A stretch of 64,000 nucleotides of DNA, taken from Sepiola atlantica (Eukaryota; Mollusca; Cephalopoda; Sepiida; Sepiolidae). Positions 20,901-31,189 of this stretch are shown piece by piece. Location: contig OY744551.1 of NCBI GenBank assembly GCA_963556195.1, positions 11,678,596 to 11,742,595 of the forward strand. The letters are read 5' to 3'. Below the pieces are notes generated by a model. The model was not told the DNA's origin. It searched no databases and was given only the letters and a program-made list of their open reading frames with translations. Made by a program: the position numbers and the translations under genes. Every line of letters begins with the position of its first letter. Within the stretch, counting starts at the first letter, position 1.

Positions 20901-23624
20901 CTTTCTGCTGCCTTATCGTTTGTCTTTCTGATGCCTTATAATTTGTCTTTCTGCTGCCTTATCGTTTGTCGTTCTGCTGCCTTATCGTTTGTCTTTCTGC
21001 TGCCTTATCGTTTGTTTTTCTGCTGCCTTATCGTTTGTTTTTCTGCTGCCTTATCGTTTGTCTTTCTGCTGCCTTATCGTTTGTCGTTCTGCTGCCTTAT
21101 CGTTTGTCGTTCTGCTGCCTTATCGTTTGTTTTTCTGCTGCCTTATCGTTTGTCTTTCTGCTGCCTTATCGTTTGTCGCTCTGCTGCCTTATCGTTTGTC
21201 TTTCTGCTGCCTTATCGTTTGTCTTTCTGATGCCTTATAATTTGTCTTTCTGCTGCTTTATCGTTTGTCGTTCTGCTGCCTTATCGTTTGTCTTTCTGCT
21301 GCCTTATCGTTTGTCGTTCTGCTGCCTTATCGTTTGTCTTTCTGCTGCATTATCGTTTGTCTTTCTGATGCCTTATCATTTGTCTTTCTGATGCCTTATT
21401 ATTTGTCTTTCTGCTGCCTTATCGTTTGTCGTTCTGCTGCCTTATCGTTTGTCTTTCTGCTGCATTATCGTTTGTCTTTCTGATGCCTTATCATTTGTCT
21501 TTCTGATGCCTTATTATTTGTCTTTCTGCTGCCTTATCGTTTGTCTTTCTGATGCCTTATCATTTGTCTTTCTGCTGCCTTATCGTTTGTCTTTCTGCTG
21601 CCTTATCGTTTGTCTTTCTGCTGCCTTATCGTTTGTCTTTCTGATGCCTTATCATTTGTCTTTCTGCTGCCTTATCGTTTGTCTTTCTGCTGCCTTATCG
21701 TTTGTCTTTCTGCTGCCTTATCGTTTGTCTTTCTGCTGCCTTATCGTTTGTCGTTCTGCTGCCTTATCGTTTGTCTTTCTGCTGCCTTATCGTTTGTCTT
21801 TCTGATGCCTTATCATTTGTCTTTCTGCTGCCTTATCGTTTGTCTTTCTGCTGCCTTATCGTTTGTCTTTCTGCTGCCTTATCGTTTGTCTTTCTGCTGC
21901 CTTATCGTTTGTCGTTCTGCTTCCTTATCGTTTGTCTTTCTGCTGCCTTATCGTTTGTCTTTCTGCTGCCTTATCGTTTGTCTTTCTGCTGCCTTATCGT
22001 TTGTCTTTCTGCTGCCTTATCGTTTGTCGTTCTGCTGCCTTATCGTTTGTCTTTCTGCTGCCTTATCGTTTGTCTTTCTGATGCCTTATCATTTGTCTGT
22101 CTGCTGCCTTATCGTTTGTCTTTCTGCTGCCTTATCGTTTGTCTTTCTGCTGCCTTATCGTTTGTCTTTCTGCTGCCTTATCGTTTGTCTTTCTGCTGCC
22201 TTATCGTTTGTCGTTCTGCTGCCTTATCGTTTGTCGTTCTGCTGCCTTATCGTTTGTCGTTCTGCTGCCTTATCGTTTGTCTTTCTGCTGCCTTATCGTT
22301 TGTCGTTCTGCTGCCTTATCGTTTGTTTTTCTGCTGCCTTATCGTTTGTCTTTCTGCTGCCTTATCGTTTGTCGCTCTGCTGCCTTATCGTTTGTCTTTC
22401 TGCTGCCTTATCGTTTGTCTTTCTGATGCCTTATAATTTGTCTTTCTGCTGCTTTATCGTTTGTCGTTCTGCTGCCTTATCGTTTGTCTTTCTGCTGCCT
22501 TATCGTTTGTCGTTCTGCTGCCTTATCGTTTGTCTTTCTGCTGCATTATCGTTTGTCTTTCTGATGCCTTATCATTTGTCTTTCTGATGCCTTATTATTT
22601 GTCTTTCTGCTGCCTTATCGTTTGTCGTTCTGCTGCCTTATCGTTTGTCTTTCTGCTGCATTATCGTTTGTCTTTCTGATGCCTTATCATTTGTCTTTCT
22701 GATGCCTTATTATTTGTCTTTCTGCTGCCTTATCGTTTGTCTTTCTGATGCCTTATCATTTGTCTTTCTGCTGCCTTATCGTTTGTCTTTCTGCTGCCTT
22801 ATCGTTTGTCTTTCTGCTGCCTTATCGTTTGTCTTTCTGATGCCTTATCATTTGTCTTTCTGCTGCCTTATCGTTTGTCTTTCTGCTGCCTTATCGTTTG
22901 TCTTTCTGCTGCCTTATCGTTTGTCTTTCTGCTGCCTTATCGTTTGTCGTTCTGCTGCCTTATCGTTTGTCTTTCTGCTGCCTTATCGTTTGTCTTTCTG
23001 ATGCCTTATCATTTGTCTTTCTGCTGCCTTATCGTTTGTCTTTCTGCTGCCTTATCGTTTGTCTTTCTGCTGCCTTATCGTTTGTCTTTCTGCTGCCTTA
23101 TCGTTTGTCGTTCTGCTTCCTTATCGTTTGTCTTTCTGCTGCCTTATCGTTTGTCTTTCTGCTGCCTTATCGTTTGTCTTTCTGCTGCCTTATCGTTTGT
23201 CTTTCTGCTGCCTTATCGTTTGTCGTTCTGCTGCCTTATCGTTTGTCTTTCTGCTGCCTTATCGTTTGTCTTTCTGATGCCTTATCATTTGTCTGTCTGC
23301 TGCCTTATCGTTTGTCTTTCTGCTGCCTTATCGTTTGTCTTTCTGCTGCCTTATCGTTTGTCTTTCTGCTGCCTTATCGTTTGTCTTTCTGCTGCCTTAT
23401 CGTTTGTCGTTCTGCTGCCTTATCGTTTGTCGTTCTGCTGCCTTATCGTTTGTCTTTCTGCTGCCTTATCGTTTGTCTTTCTGCTGCCTTATCGTTTGTC
23501 GTTCTGCTGCCTTATCGTTTGTCGTTCTGCTGCCTTATCGTTTTTCTTTCTGCTGCCTTATCGTTTGTCGTTCTGCTGCCTTATCGTTTGTCGTTCTGCT
23601 GCCTTATCGTTTGTCTTTCTGCTG
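14931..23624 (+). repeat. 23-bp satellite array, about 378 units
   Basis: Head-to-tail copies of a 23-bp unit that begins TGCCTTATCG, continues TTTGTCT and ends TTCTGC. Common variants are TCGTTC for TCTTTC, CTACTG for CTGCTG, and, toward the right, CTGATG with CATTTG. Length 8694 bases equals 378 x 23; one unit near 19808 lacks two bases. There are larger nested duplications with offsets of 414 (18 units), 460 (20 units) and 1196 bases (52 units). The unit has no stop in any forward frame, which creates very long spurious open frames. It lies in the ITIH intron between exons 4 and 5. Confidence 0.97.
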
Positions 23625-24042
23625 TCAGCCTTTTTATAGATTTTATTTAATTATTAAATACACGCAGACTTAAAATCATGGAACTCCTACACATTAAAAA
23701 CTGCAACCCAACATGAATAAAAAATAGCATTTAATATTGGCACTAACGCCCTATCCGTATTCAATAATTAAAATACAATTGGAACAAATATACCGAAGAC
23801 ATTGCCAAGGCTAATGCAAGGAAGATAGGCTCCCTATACTGAGCTAGAAAACTTCTCACACCTGCTATTATCCTATATGCTTGCCTTTCAAATTCCCTCC
23901 CTGCTTTCTGTTTCTCTGACTATACCAACATGCAAAGTTTGAATGTAATGTGAACAAACAATTTTCCAATGGGTATATTCATTAAATGGGGACAGGTTAT
24001 AACACATTTCAATAAAGCGTGAGAAAACATAAAATTACTTAC
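23625..24042 (+). other. ITIH intron with a LINE 3' scrap
   Basis: At 23865-23960, CAAATTCCCTCCCTGCTT and AACATGCAAAGTTTGA then ATGTGAACAAACA match the LINE C-terminal block of 12375 and 46495 in decayed form. The rest is unrecognised. Confidence 0.5.
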
Positions 24043-24200
24043 ATAGACAGCGTTTGGTTCCTTGCGTGTTACATCGTATTTAACTGTGAATACTCCATTA
24101 TGGCCGTGTTTTGAGAGCTCTTCTTGTTCCTCTGGTGAGGGATTAAATTTGATGTAAGCATGGTTGTTGTCTATATACTCAACAGATCTAACCTTGAGAT
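24043..24200 (-). CDS. ITIH-like: ITIH-like exon 4: linker between VIT and vWA
   Basis: 158 bases, residues 163 to 215. It contains AYIKFNPSPEEQEEL followed by NGVFTVKYDVTRK. In the ITIH family this corresponds to the stretch where F-x-P-x-x-x-QQ is followed by G-D/x-F-x-(I/V)-x-YDVNR, just before the vWA domain. Acceptor TTTCAG ends at 24201 and donor GTAAGT starts at 24042. Phase 1 in and phase 0 out agree with its neighbours. The intron downstream of this exon (to 9506) is the largest in the gene at about 14.5 kb, and it holds both the 23-bp satellite and the telomere-like array. Confidence 0.88.
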
Positions 24201-24743
24201 CTGAAATATTACAAAGATTACAAATTAATATTGACCACATTCTCCTAGATTTAACACACACACATATATAGTTTGAATTAACTACTAGATACAATCCTCG
24301 AGTGTCTTAGGTCTCTCTATACAAGGGTTGGTCAGAACAACCTGACATGAGGATACTCCACCCTACAAGTAAACAATAACCAAATATTCCAAATAACATA
24401 GTATTCAACACCCAAATAAGATCACTTCGGCATGGCTTCATGCTGGCTTATACGAGGAATGGTGCACCTTCCCCAAGTGGTGGTGTACCTAGTAACATCA
24501 CTAAGCTGTATACTCCACCAGACTAGATGAATTATTGTCCTGGAATCCTGTTAGAGACTACAAGAAAGATACACATACATAGTTAACTGGTCAATTGAAG
24601 AGAAAAGATGAATATTCTTCATTTCTTTGCTAACTCAACGTTTGAGAGGTGAAGGGGTAATTTAGTTTTACACTCAGGTATCTCATATAGAAACCAAGTG
24701 TCAGCCCCAGGAAAGCGGCCCCTTAGTTTCTGAGAACTTCGCC
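24201..24743. other. ITIH intron, nothing recognised
   Basis: Contains the exon 4 acceptor and polypyrimidine tract; no repeat or gene seen. Confidence 0.5.
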
Positions 24744-25991
24744 TATAGTAACATGAAACAAAAAGTATCCGACCTTTATTTTTTACGTGCGAAATAAAGA
24801 CGACATGTGAAGGAAGACACCTTCTATGCGCATGTGTGCATTTTATCTGCGCGTTAGTCGTTGCCTGTCGGTCGTGTTCGTCGGATTACCGATTCTCTCA
24901 AGATGACTGAACGTGTTAAGCAACGGTACAGGATCAAATCTTGTCAAAAGCTTGGTGATTCTCAAAGCAAAACAATTCGTATGATTCAGCAGGTGTTTGG
25001 AGAAGATGCGATGAGTATAACACAAATTAAGGAGTGGTTCAACCGATTCATAAATGGTCGCACATGAGTAGAAAGTGACCAGCGTTCTGGGAGTCTCCAA
25101 ACTGCTCAGAGTGCAGCTGTTGTTGAGAGGGTGCGGAATTTGGTCGTTCAACCGTGCTGGAGATTGCCCAAGTTGTCGGACTGAGTAAAAATTCCGCGCA
25201 TGCAATTTTGCGTGATGATTTGAACATGCACAGAGTAGCTGCGAAATTTGTGCCCAAGTTGTCGTCGCAGGGACAAAAGGGCCTCCGTTTTAAAGTTGCA
25301 CATGACCTTCTGGAAACCGCCAACACTGATCCATGAATACCGTGATAACTGGAGATGAGTCATGGGTGTACGGGTGCGACTTAGAAACAAAAAGACAGTC
25401 ATCGCAATGGAAGCATCCCGAGTCTCCAAGGCCAAAAAGGTACTACAGGTGCGAAGGAAAGTCAAGGTCATACTGACTATCTTCTTTGATATCCGTGAAA
25501 TTATACATCACGAATATGCACCGGAAGGACAAACAGTGACAAATGGGTACTATCAAGATGTTCTCCGACGTCTCCGTGACGCAGTTCGGCGCAAAAGACA
25601 AGACATGTGGATGGCGAAAAACTGTCAACTGCATCACGACAACGCCCCCGCATAATCATCCCAATTGATCAAACATTTCTTGGCTAAACATGGAATTCCA
25701 GTCGTTCGCCACCTTCCCTACTCCCCAGACATGTCTCCTTGCGACTTCTGGTTGTTTCGAAAATTGAAGACGCCACTGAAAGGTTTCCGTTTCGAGATTA
25801 GAAAAGAGATAATGCGGAACGTTCTAAAAGAAGGCTTCCAAAGGTGTTTCCGGCAGTGGATTGATCAGTGGGCTAAGTGTGTGCAATCTCAAGGGGCCTA
25901 TATTTAAGGAGATTAGGGTCCCAACTCCGTCAGGTATTTTAAATATTTTTTCTTATCTAAGGTCGAATACTTTTTAGACAGGCCGCGTATA
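24744..25991 (+). mobile_element. mariner element, inactivated
   Basis: About 1.25 kb, the usual mariner length. The ends are imperfect inverted repeats: AAAAAGTATCCGACCTT at 24760-24776 against AAGGTCGAATACTTTTT at 25959-25975, resembling cecropia-type mariners, and TATA lies at both outer borders. The transposase starts at 24903 (MTERVKQRYRIKSCQKLGDS) with the two-helix DNA-binding part (DAMSITQIKEWFNRF). A later frame has VITGDESWVYG (first catalytic D), HHDNAPA (second D) and YSPDMSPCDFWLF (third D), spaced as in the DD34D family. It is dead: a stop after NRFINGRT, at least two frameshifts (near 25140 and 25335) and a stop right after HHDNAPA, where family members have His. Confidence 0.93.
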
Positions 25992-27018
25992 TACATCTAC
26001 TATATAAAGTTAAGTTTATTTTCCCCTTCGAATTCTCCAAGAGTAGGCAAGAAACTACTGCGTCAAACGCTTCGAAAATCGCTACTTAATACGCCCATTT
26101 ACGTAAACTGTATTCCTAGCAACATAAACATATTTAAAAATCTAACATTAATTCCTATTATTTATCCCATACGTTTAACTCTCCTAACTGCATACTCCAA
26201 AGAGAGGGTAGCATGCTAATTTCTCTCTATGAATTAATAATTCTTCCACTCCTCAAACACCGTTAGGCAATTATTTAGACAAGGAATTACCTTAAGAATT
26301 TGTAAAACAGCCAATCAGAGCTATGTTTATATAGACATTACTCATCAAATTGTTCGCCAAAACACAACGTTTGATTTTACACAAAAATAAAAGATAAGTA
26401 TTCTTGTTCTTTTCGCATTATACTTATATTGTTAAACATTCACTTCTTTACATTATTTCTCATTCATATATATCATCCAATTAGTAAACACCAACATTTC
26501 TTTTGCTTGGTTTCTTTTCCGGGGACATAACAACAACGAAAATTACTTAACTGACCTCGAAAATTTACACATTCTTTCGCAAATATCAAGGGAGGCGCGA
26601 TAGCGCTCTATCCCTTAATAGACTTCAAAAACGACCTATGCTAGAAATCTCATTTCTTTGATCAGTCATAACTCAAAAACCAATGAACCAAATTATTTAC
26701 AACTTTGCACAAAATTTTCTATTTGATAGGTTCTATAAGTGTGTCTAATTTCAGCATCATTAGTCAAGGCAACCCAGAGATCCAGAAAGGTCAGGAGTGA
26801 TTTTGTGTTATCCGTGTGTACGTACGTACGTATGTGCCACCCTGTATCTCATAAACTATTTGATGGATTCAGTTGATTTTTGGCAGAGATAGAGGTTCTA
26901 GGGTCTAGTTGATGGCATTTTAATTTCAGTTTACCATGTATCTTAGTTTTCCAGAAAATTCAAAACAACCTTAAAAATTACCATTGTCTTGAGGCATAGC
27001 CTTTACAAAAGTAGTGAC
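25992..27018. other. ITIH intron, nothing firmly recognised
   Basis: AT-rich. The stretch near 26600-26960 (ACGTACGTACGTATG, CCCTGTATCTC) has the look of an old transposon but no diagnostic feature. Confidence 0.4.
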
Positions 27019-27413
27019 ATTCCATGATAAATGCCAGTATACTGAAATCATATGCCCTTAATAGGGTTAAGATGAAAATTCATATGCACTAAATGTACAA
27101 AAGTAAGGAAATTCCCAAATTTTTACACTTTTATTGTCATTAAGAGTATGACTATATATCAACGAAGCCATTTCATTATCACATCACTACAATATAAATC
27201 TCTATGCATGAGTGGATGAAGTGTGTGAGGTGCGCTGAAGAAAAATTCCTACCAGTAAAATACATAGCCCTGTTGTGCTCGCATACCCTTAATGACAATA
27301 AAAGTGTAAACATTTGGGAATTTCCTTGCTTTTGTACATTTAGTGTATATGAATTTTCATCTTAACCCTATTAAGGACATATGATTTCAGTATACTGGCA
27401 TTTATCATGGAAT
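27019..27413. mobile_element. Foldback / MITE-like element with 132-bp inverted arms
   Basis: The left arm 27019-27150 (ATTCCATGATAAATGCCAGT ... GTCATTAAGAGTATG) is a close reverse complement of the right arm 27282-27413 (CATACCCTTAATGAC ... ACTGGCATTTATCATGGAAT). A 131-bp loop separates them. There is no coding capacity. High arm identity suggests a fairly recent origin. Confidence 0.85.
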
Positions 27414-28278
27414 TATTATTAGACATATCTTTTTCATTTAATATTTTAGTAATTAACGTTTTTGTAAGCTGAATTGAACTGAATACTTTATTTCCATTTT
27501 TATCACTCAGAAGAAAAAAAGAAGCGAAATAAGCGAGATATTCGAACGGTCACTATACACAAATCAAACCAATCGCATTTTTCAATTAATTTCTACTTTT
27601 TTTAAGCGCTTACGTGTAAACAGTTAACACCTTGAAAAAGTTGGCGGAAAGGGAAAAATAATAAAGACAAAAGACAAATACTGGAGATCAGCTTCGCGCA
27701 TAAATTTTACGTAAAATGATACCCCCATTTTCGACCCATTCTAGCGTTTTAGGTCAGACAACCCAAATTATTACTTTTATTTTTTCTTCTATGAGAGATA
27801 TATCTAGTGTGGTTTGAAGGGGGTGACGAGCTATTACCTATGGTTTGACAACGGTGAATGGTAAAAAGATTTAGTTAACTGCCATAAAAAGTTAGAATCG
27901 TCTGGGAATGAGGGATCATTTTACGTTAAATTTATAAACAAAATAGATGCTACACTTTACATTCTAAAATTATTGATTTTTGTTTTTACTTTTCCACCAA
28001 ACTTTTAAAAGTTTTACACGTAATCGCCAAAAAGAAATAGAATCTCATTTATACACACTCTATTATACCTACGCCCTCTTCTAACCCTAAGTCCGGGTGC
28101 ACCCAAATAATCAAGCTTGAATTTAACTTTAACTATTATTAGGGTTCGTTTAATAATAACAACAACAACAACAACAACAGAAAACGACAACAACAACACC
28201 ATCTTCGTTATGTCTTCGATTGTACCAAAAAACCTTAGTGCTACACTAAATAATTCCTAAATAGGTTTGTCTAATGAT

Positions 28279-28285
<7 letters not shown>
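27414..28285. other. ITIH intron, nothing recognised
   Basis: Only a short (AAC)n run at 28157-28180 and AT-rich DNA. Confidence 0.5.
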
Positions 28286-28343
<58 letters not shown>

Positions 28344-29016
28344 TTTATTATTTATAAATACATATTTTAATCAGCCATATGGACCAGTGGTTTCTGACAG
28401 GAAAAAGGTTGAATCCTCAATTCCGTCTTCGTCAGCACTGTCTGAAATGGTAAAATGATGGAATTTCTTCAAAAAACTCCTGTGAACAGCCTTTACCCGT
28501 TATGAAACGTAATGCTAAACAAATTTGAAATGAAGAGGCGGTGAGGCGCTAAAACCGGAGAAATAGCCGTTATGTAAGAGATTCTATATTTAGAAGTGAA
28601 GAAAAGAAGGACAAGGAAAGAGAAGAGAAATAAAAATATAAATATATAAAAGAAATTAAAAAAATAAAATAAAATATAAAAATAAAAAATATATAAAAAA
28701 TATAAAATATGAACATATATATATTAAAAAATCGTATGGTAACTCTATTTAATTAAATTATCTAAAAAAGGGAGGTAATTATTTATTATATATATATATA
28801 TATATATATTTCTACGATAGTTTCAATAAATAAATAAACCAAGAAAGTAAATCAAGAAAGGTAATCCCGTTATCTATTATATAATATTATATTATATTAT
28901 ATTACATGTCCAGCTCATACCCGCATGAATGTGTCGAATATTGTATATATACACACATACGTATACGTTGTTTTATATATATACACACATACGTATACGT
29001 TATATATATATATATT

Positions 29017-29074
<58 letters not shown>

Positions 29075-29235
29075 GCACGCGCTCGCACGTATTTGTATAC
29101 GTACGTGTATTTTACCATCATTTTACCTTTTCAGACAGTGCTGACGAAGAAAGAAATTGGTGATTCAACCTTTTTCCTGTCAGAAACCACTGGTCCATAT
29201 GTCTGATTAAAATCTGTATTAATAAATAAAAACTA
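28286..29235. repeat. Large inverted repeat with (AT)n blocks inside
   Basis: 28340-28462 (TTTTAATCAGCCATATGGAC, CAGTGGTTTCTGACAGG, TCGTCAGCACTGTCTGAAA) is matched in reverse by 29113-29235 (TTTCAGACAGTGCTGACGA, CCTGTCAGAAACCACTGG, TCCATATGTCTGATTAAAA). (AT)n runs lie at 28286-28339, 28782-28809 and 29002-29072. The interior also has a duplicated phrase ATACACACATACGTATACGTT at 28949-29000. Looks like a foldback element or a stalled palindrome. Confidence 0.8.
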
Positions 29236-29309
29236 TTACGCTCTTAATTTAATTTAATTGAGCACTCTGCTGGTATTTCCCTTTTATTCTTTTTTGAGTA
29301 TATCCTTAT

Positions 29310-29313
<4 letters not shown>

Positions 29314-29374
<61 letters not shown>
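29314..29374. repeat. (AT)n microsatellite
   Basis: About 30 AT units. A second block of 31 units lies at 29647-29708, and a shorter one at 29919-29938. Confidence 0.95.
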
Positions 29375-29376
<2 letters not shown>

Positions 29377-29643
29377 TTTTAAAAAAAAATATTTGCGTTT
29401 ATCGAGGTTCACGCTGGATTTCTTCCTTCGCCATCAACGTTTAGCCCGGATGAAACTCGACTATATTAAGATCTTTCTTCGATTTCAATTCTTAATCGTG
29501 TTTTCGCGATGACGCTGTTAGCGTGCAGTACATGTCCGTACCAGTTATAGATTTTCGAAGAATTTTGTTCGAAAAATAAATAGATTTTCCGATAATTGTT
29601 TATACTTTCTTTTATTATTCTGTTTTTTCTACCTAGCTATCAG

Positions 29644-29711
<68 letters not shown>

Positions 29712-30417
29712 ACATACATATGTTAAATCATTTTCTTTTCATCTTTTTTTCTTCTTAAAGAGTGGCGACACACGGTGTAAGGGAAATCACACTCCCTCTG
29801 CCATTTAGGTTAATGCGTCACCGTAAGATAGCCGAACAGATTCAGCTGTCATTATCGAAAAAGAACACAATAACAACAGCAGACCTTTATACAATTTAAT
29901 TCCCCCCCTACACACATATATATATATATATATATATTTGTGTTATAATCGAATAATTCCAGGAAGAAATCCGGGTATGAGAGCTCAATGTTGTAAACAG
30001 AGCAAGAATAACATAAAATATAATAACACGAAATTACATAATTGTCGATGCAATAATTTATTTCAACCTTGTGGTTTCCTCAAGCATCAAACTAGACAAT
30101 TATATTTTTGAGACTGACAGAAAACTGAATTCACCTTCAACAATTCAAATACAACCAGAGAGAGTGGTGGTTGCAACCAATCTGAACACCTCTTACAGAT
30201 CGAGGAGGAATTAAAATCTTATATTTGACTAAGGCGATCAAAATGGATCTTATTGTTTTTTAAATTTTTTAATTTTTTTAAAATAATAACGGCTGTGTTA
30301 AAAGCACATATTCTTTTGACACTTACGACTTGGTGATATAAAACGTATAGATGCCTCTACACACACACACATATACACATCCTACGATCACGCACACACG
30401 CAACAATATTTTTGGGG

Positions 30418-30420
<3 letters not shown>

Positions 30421-30503
<83 letters not shown>
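30421..30503. repeat. (AT)n(GT)n compound microsatellite
   Basis: AT units from 30421 to 30479 followed by GT units to 30503, about 100 bases from ITIH exon 3. Confidence 0.95.
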
Positions 30504-30607
30504 AAAAAGTTTACGAGGTTAAGCTACCGAATATCTTTTTGTTATTCACTGTACGTCAAGAAGTTTAAAAATAAGTATTTCAAGTTTTTAAGAAATGCCA
30601 TTCTTAC

Positions 30608-30825
30608 CTTGGTCAATGTTTGCGTCCAAAACTTTGATCTTCTGCGGTTCCGAGATGAAGACCTCAACCAAAACATTATCAATTATTTCACCATTCGACA
30701 GAAATATCTTATGGGTGTAATGACTATGTGTTCGCTTCAGCAGTTCTTCGTAGGTCAGGTTGAAAACGACCTTCGTATATGGTTGGACGTTTACCACCAT
30801 ATCAAACTTCTGTGTAAACCTGTGC
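30608..30825 (-). CDS. ITIH-like: ITIH-like exon 3: end of VIT domain
   Basis: 218 bases, residues 90 to 163. It carries the strongest family hallmark, FNLTYEELLKR, nearly identical to the vertebrate FELTYEELLKR. This is followed by a strand pattern ending VEVFISEPQKIKVLDANI, matching the family segment VDIFEPQGIS-x-LDA. The acceptor is ATCAG (AG at 30827-30826) and the donor is GTAAGAAT (GT at 30607-30606). Incoming phase 2 and outgoing phase 1 match exons 2 and 4. A block of (AT)n(TG)n lies about 100 bases downstream in the intron, and a small hydrophobic open frame lies about 75 bases upstream (see 30902-31084). Confidence 0.93.
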
Positions 30826-30901
30826 CTGATAAAACAAAGTAAAGAATATAAATGTCCAAAACAGTTACACGCTAAACAAGTGATGATCTTCGCTTTCTAT
30901 T

Positions 30902-31084
30902 TCACGATTTACGGTAAGGGCCCTTGTTTGTTTCATTAGTGATATAGTTCAGTCCCTTCTTGTGTGCGCCCTGCCACCGTGGCCTGGAATTTGCCGACTG
31001 CATCCCCATGCTGAGGAGTAAGACCACGGCCATCGCAAGAAGGAGGCCTATCAACTGAGTCGGGGTTTTTTCTGGTGATGTCAT
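30902..31084 (-). CDS. Candidate short secreted-protein frame (uncertain)
   Basis: A 60-codon frame, starting at 31084, in the ITIH intron between exons 2 and 3 and on the same strand. The N-terminus reads MTSPEKTPTQ followed by LIGLLLAMAVVLLLSMGM, an 18-residue hydrophobic stretch, then QSANS, a plausible signal-peptidase region. The remaining about 27 residues are basic and polar (RPRWQG, HKKG, NET). Its GC content is near 50 percent, well above its surroundings. I do not recognise it. It cannot be spliced in frame to ITIH exon 3 through the visible donor-like GTAAAT at its end (phase mismatch). It may be a small independent gene, a first exon of something else, or chance. Confidence 0.25.
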   Translation of the reverse strand: MTSPEKTPTQLIGLLLAMAVVLLLSMGMQSANSRPRWQGAHKKGLNYITNETNKGPYRKS

Positions 31085-31189
31085 TGATAACCACTATCAA
31101 TGAAGACCGGAAGTCATTGGAACGCTTAACGAGCATGCGTCTATCTGTAATCAGAGCAAGTAATCTGACAAGCAGACTAAGTTCCATAG

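Noticed and set aside
14931..23624. CRISPR-like array
   Set aside because: The repeats are contiguous with no unique spacers, and this is animal DNA.
14854..23673. Open frames of several hundred to 1401 codons encoding a Cys/Leu-rich 23-residue repeat
   Set aside because: They exist in all three forward frames at once because the 23-bp unit has no stop; there is no start context, splice signal or codon bias. Satellite by-product.
24861..25907. Active mariner transposase
   Set aside because: Stops and frameshifts interrupt the frame, including one directly after the second catalytic Asp motif.
30351..30842. 163-codon plus-strand frame
   Set aside because: Starts in simple repeats and runs antisense through ITIH exon 3.
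30902..31084. Alternative first exon of ITIH supplying a signal peptide
   Set aside because: The visible donor-like site leaves phase 1, while exon 3 needs two bases, so the joined frame hits a stop. Kept only as an uncertain separate frame.
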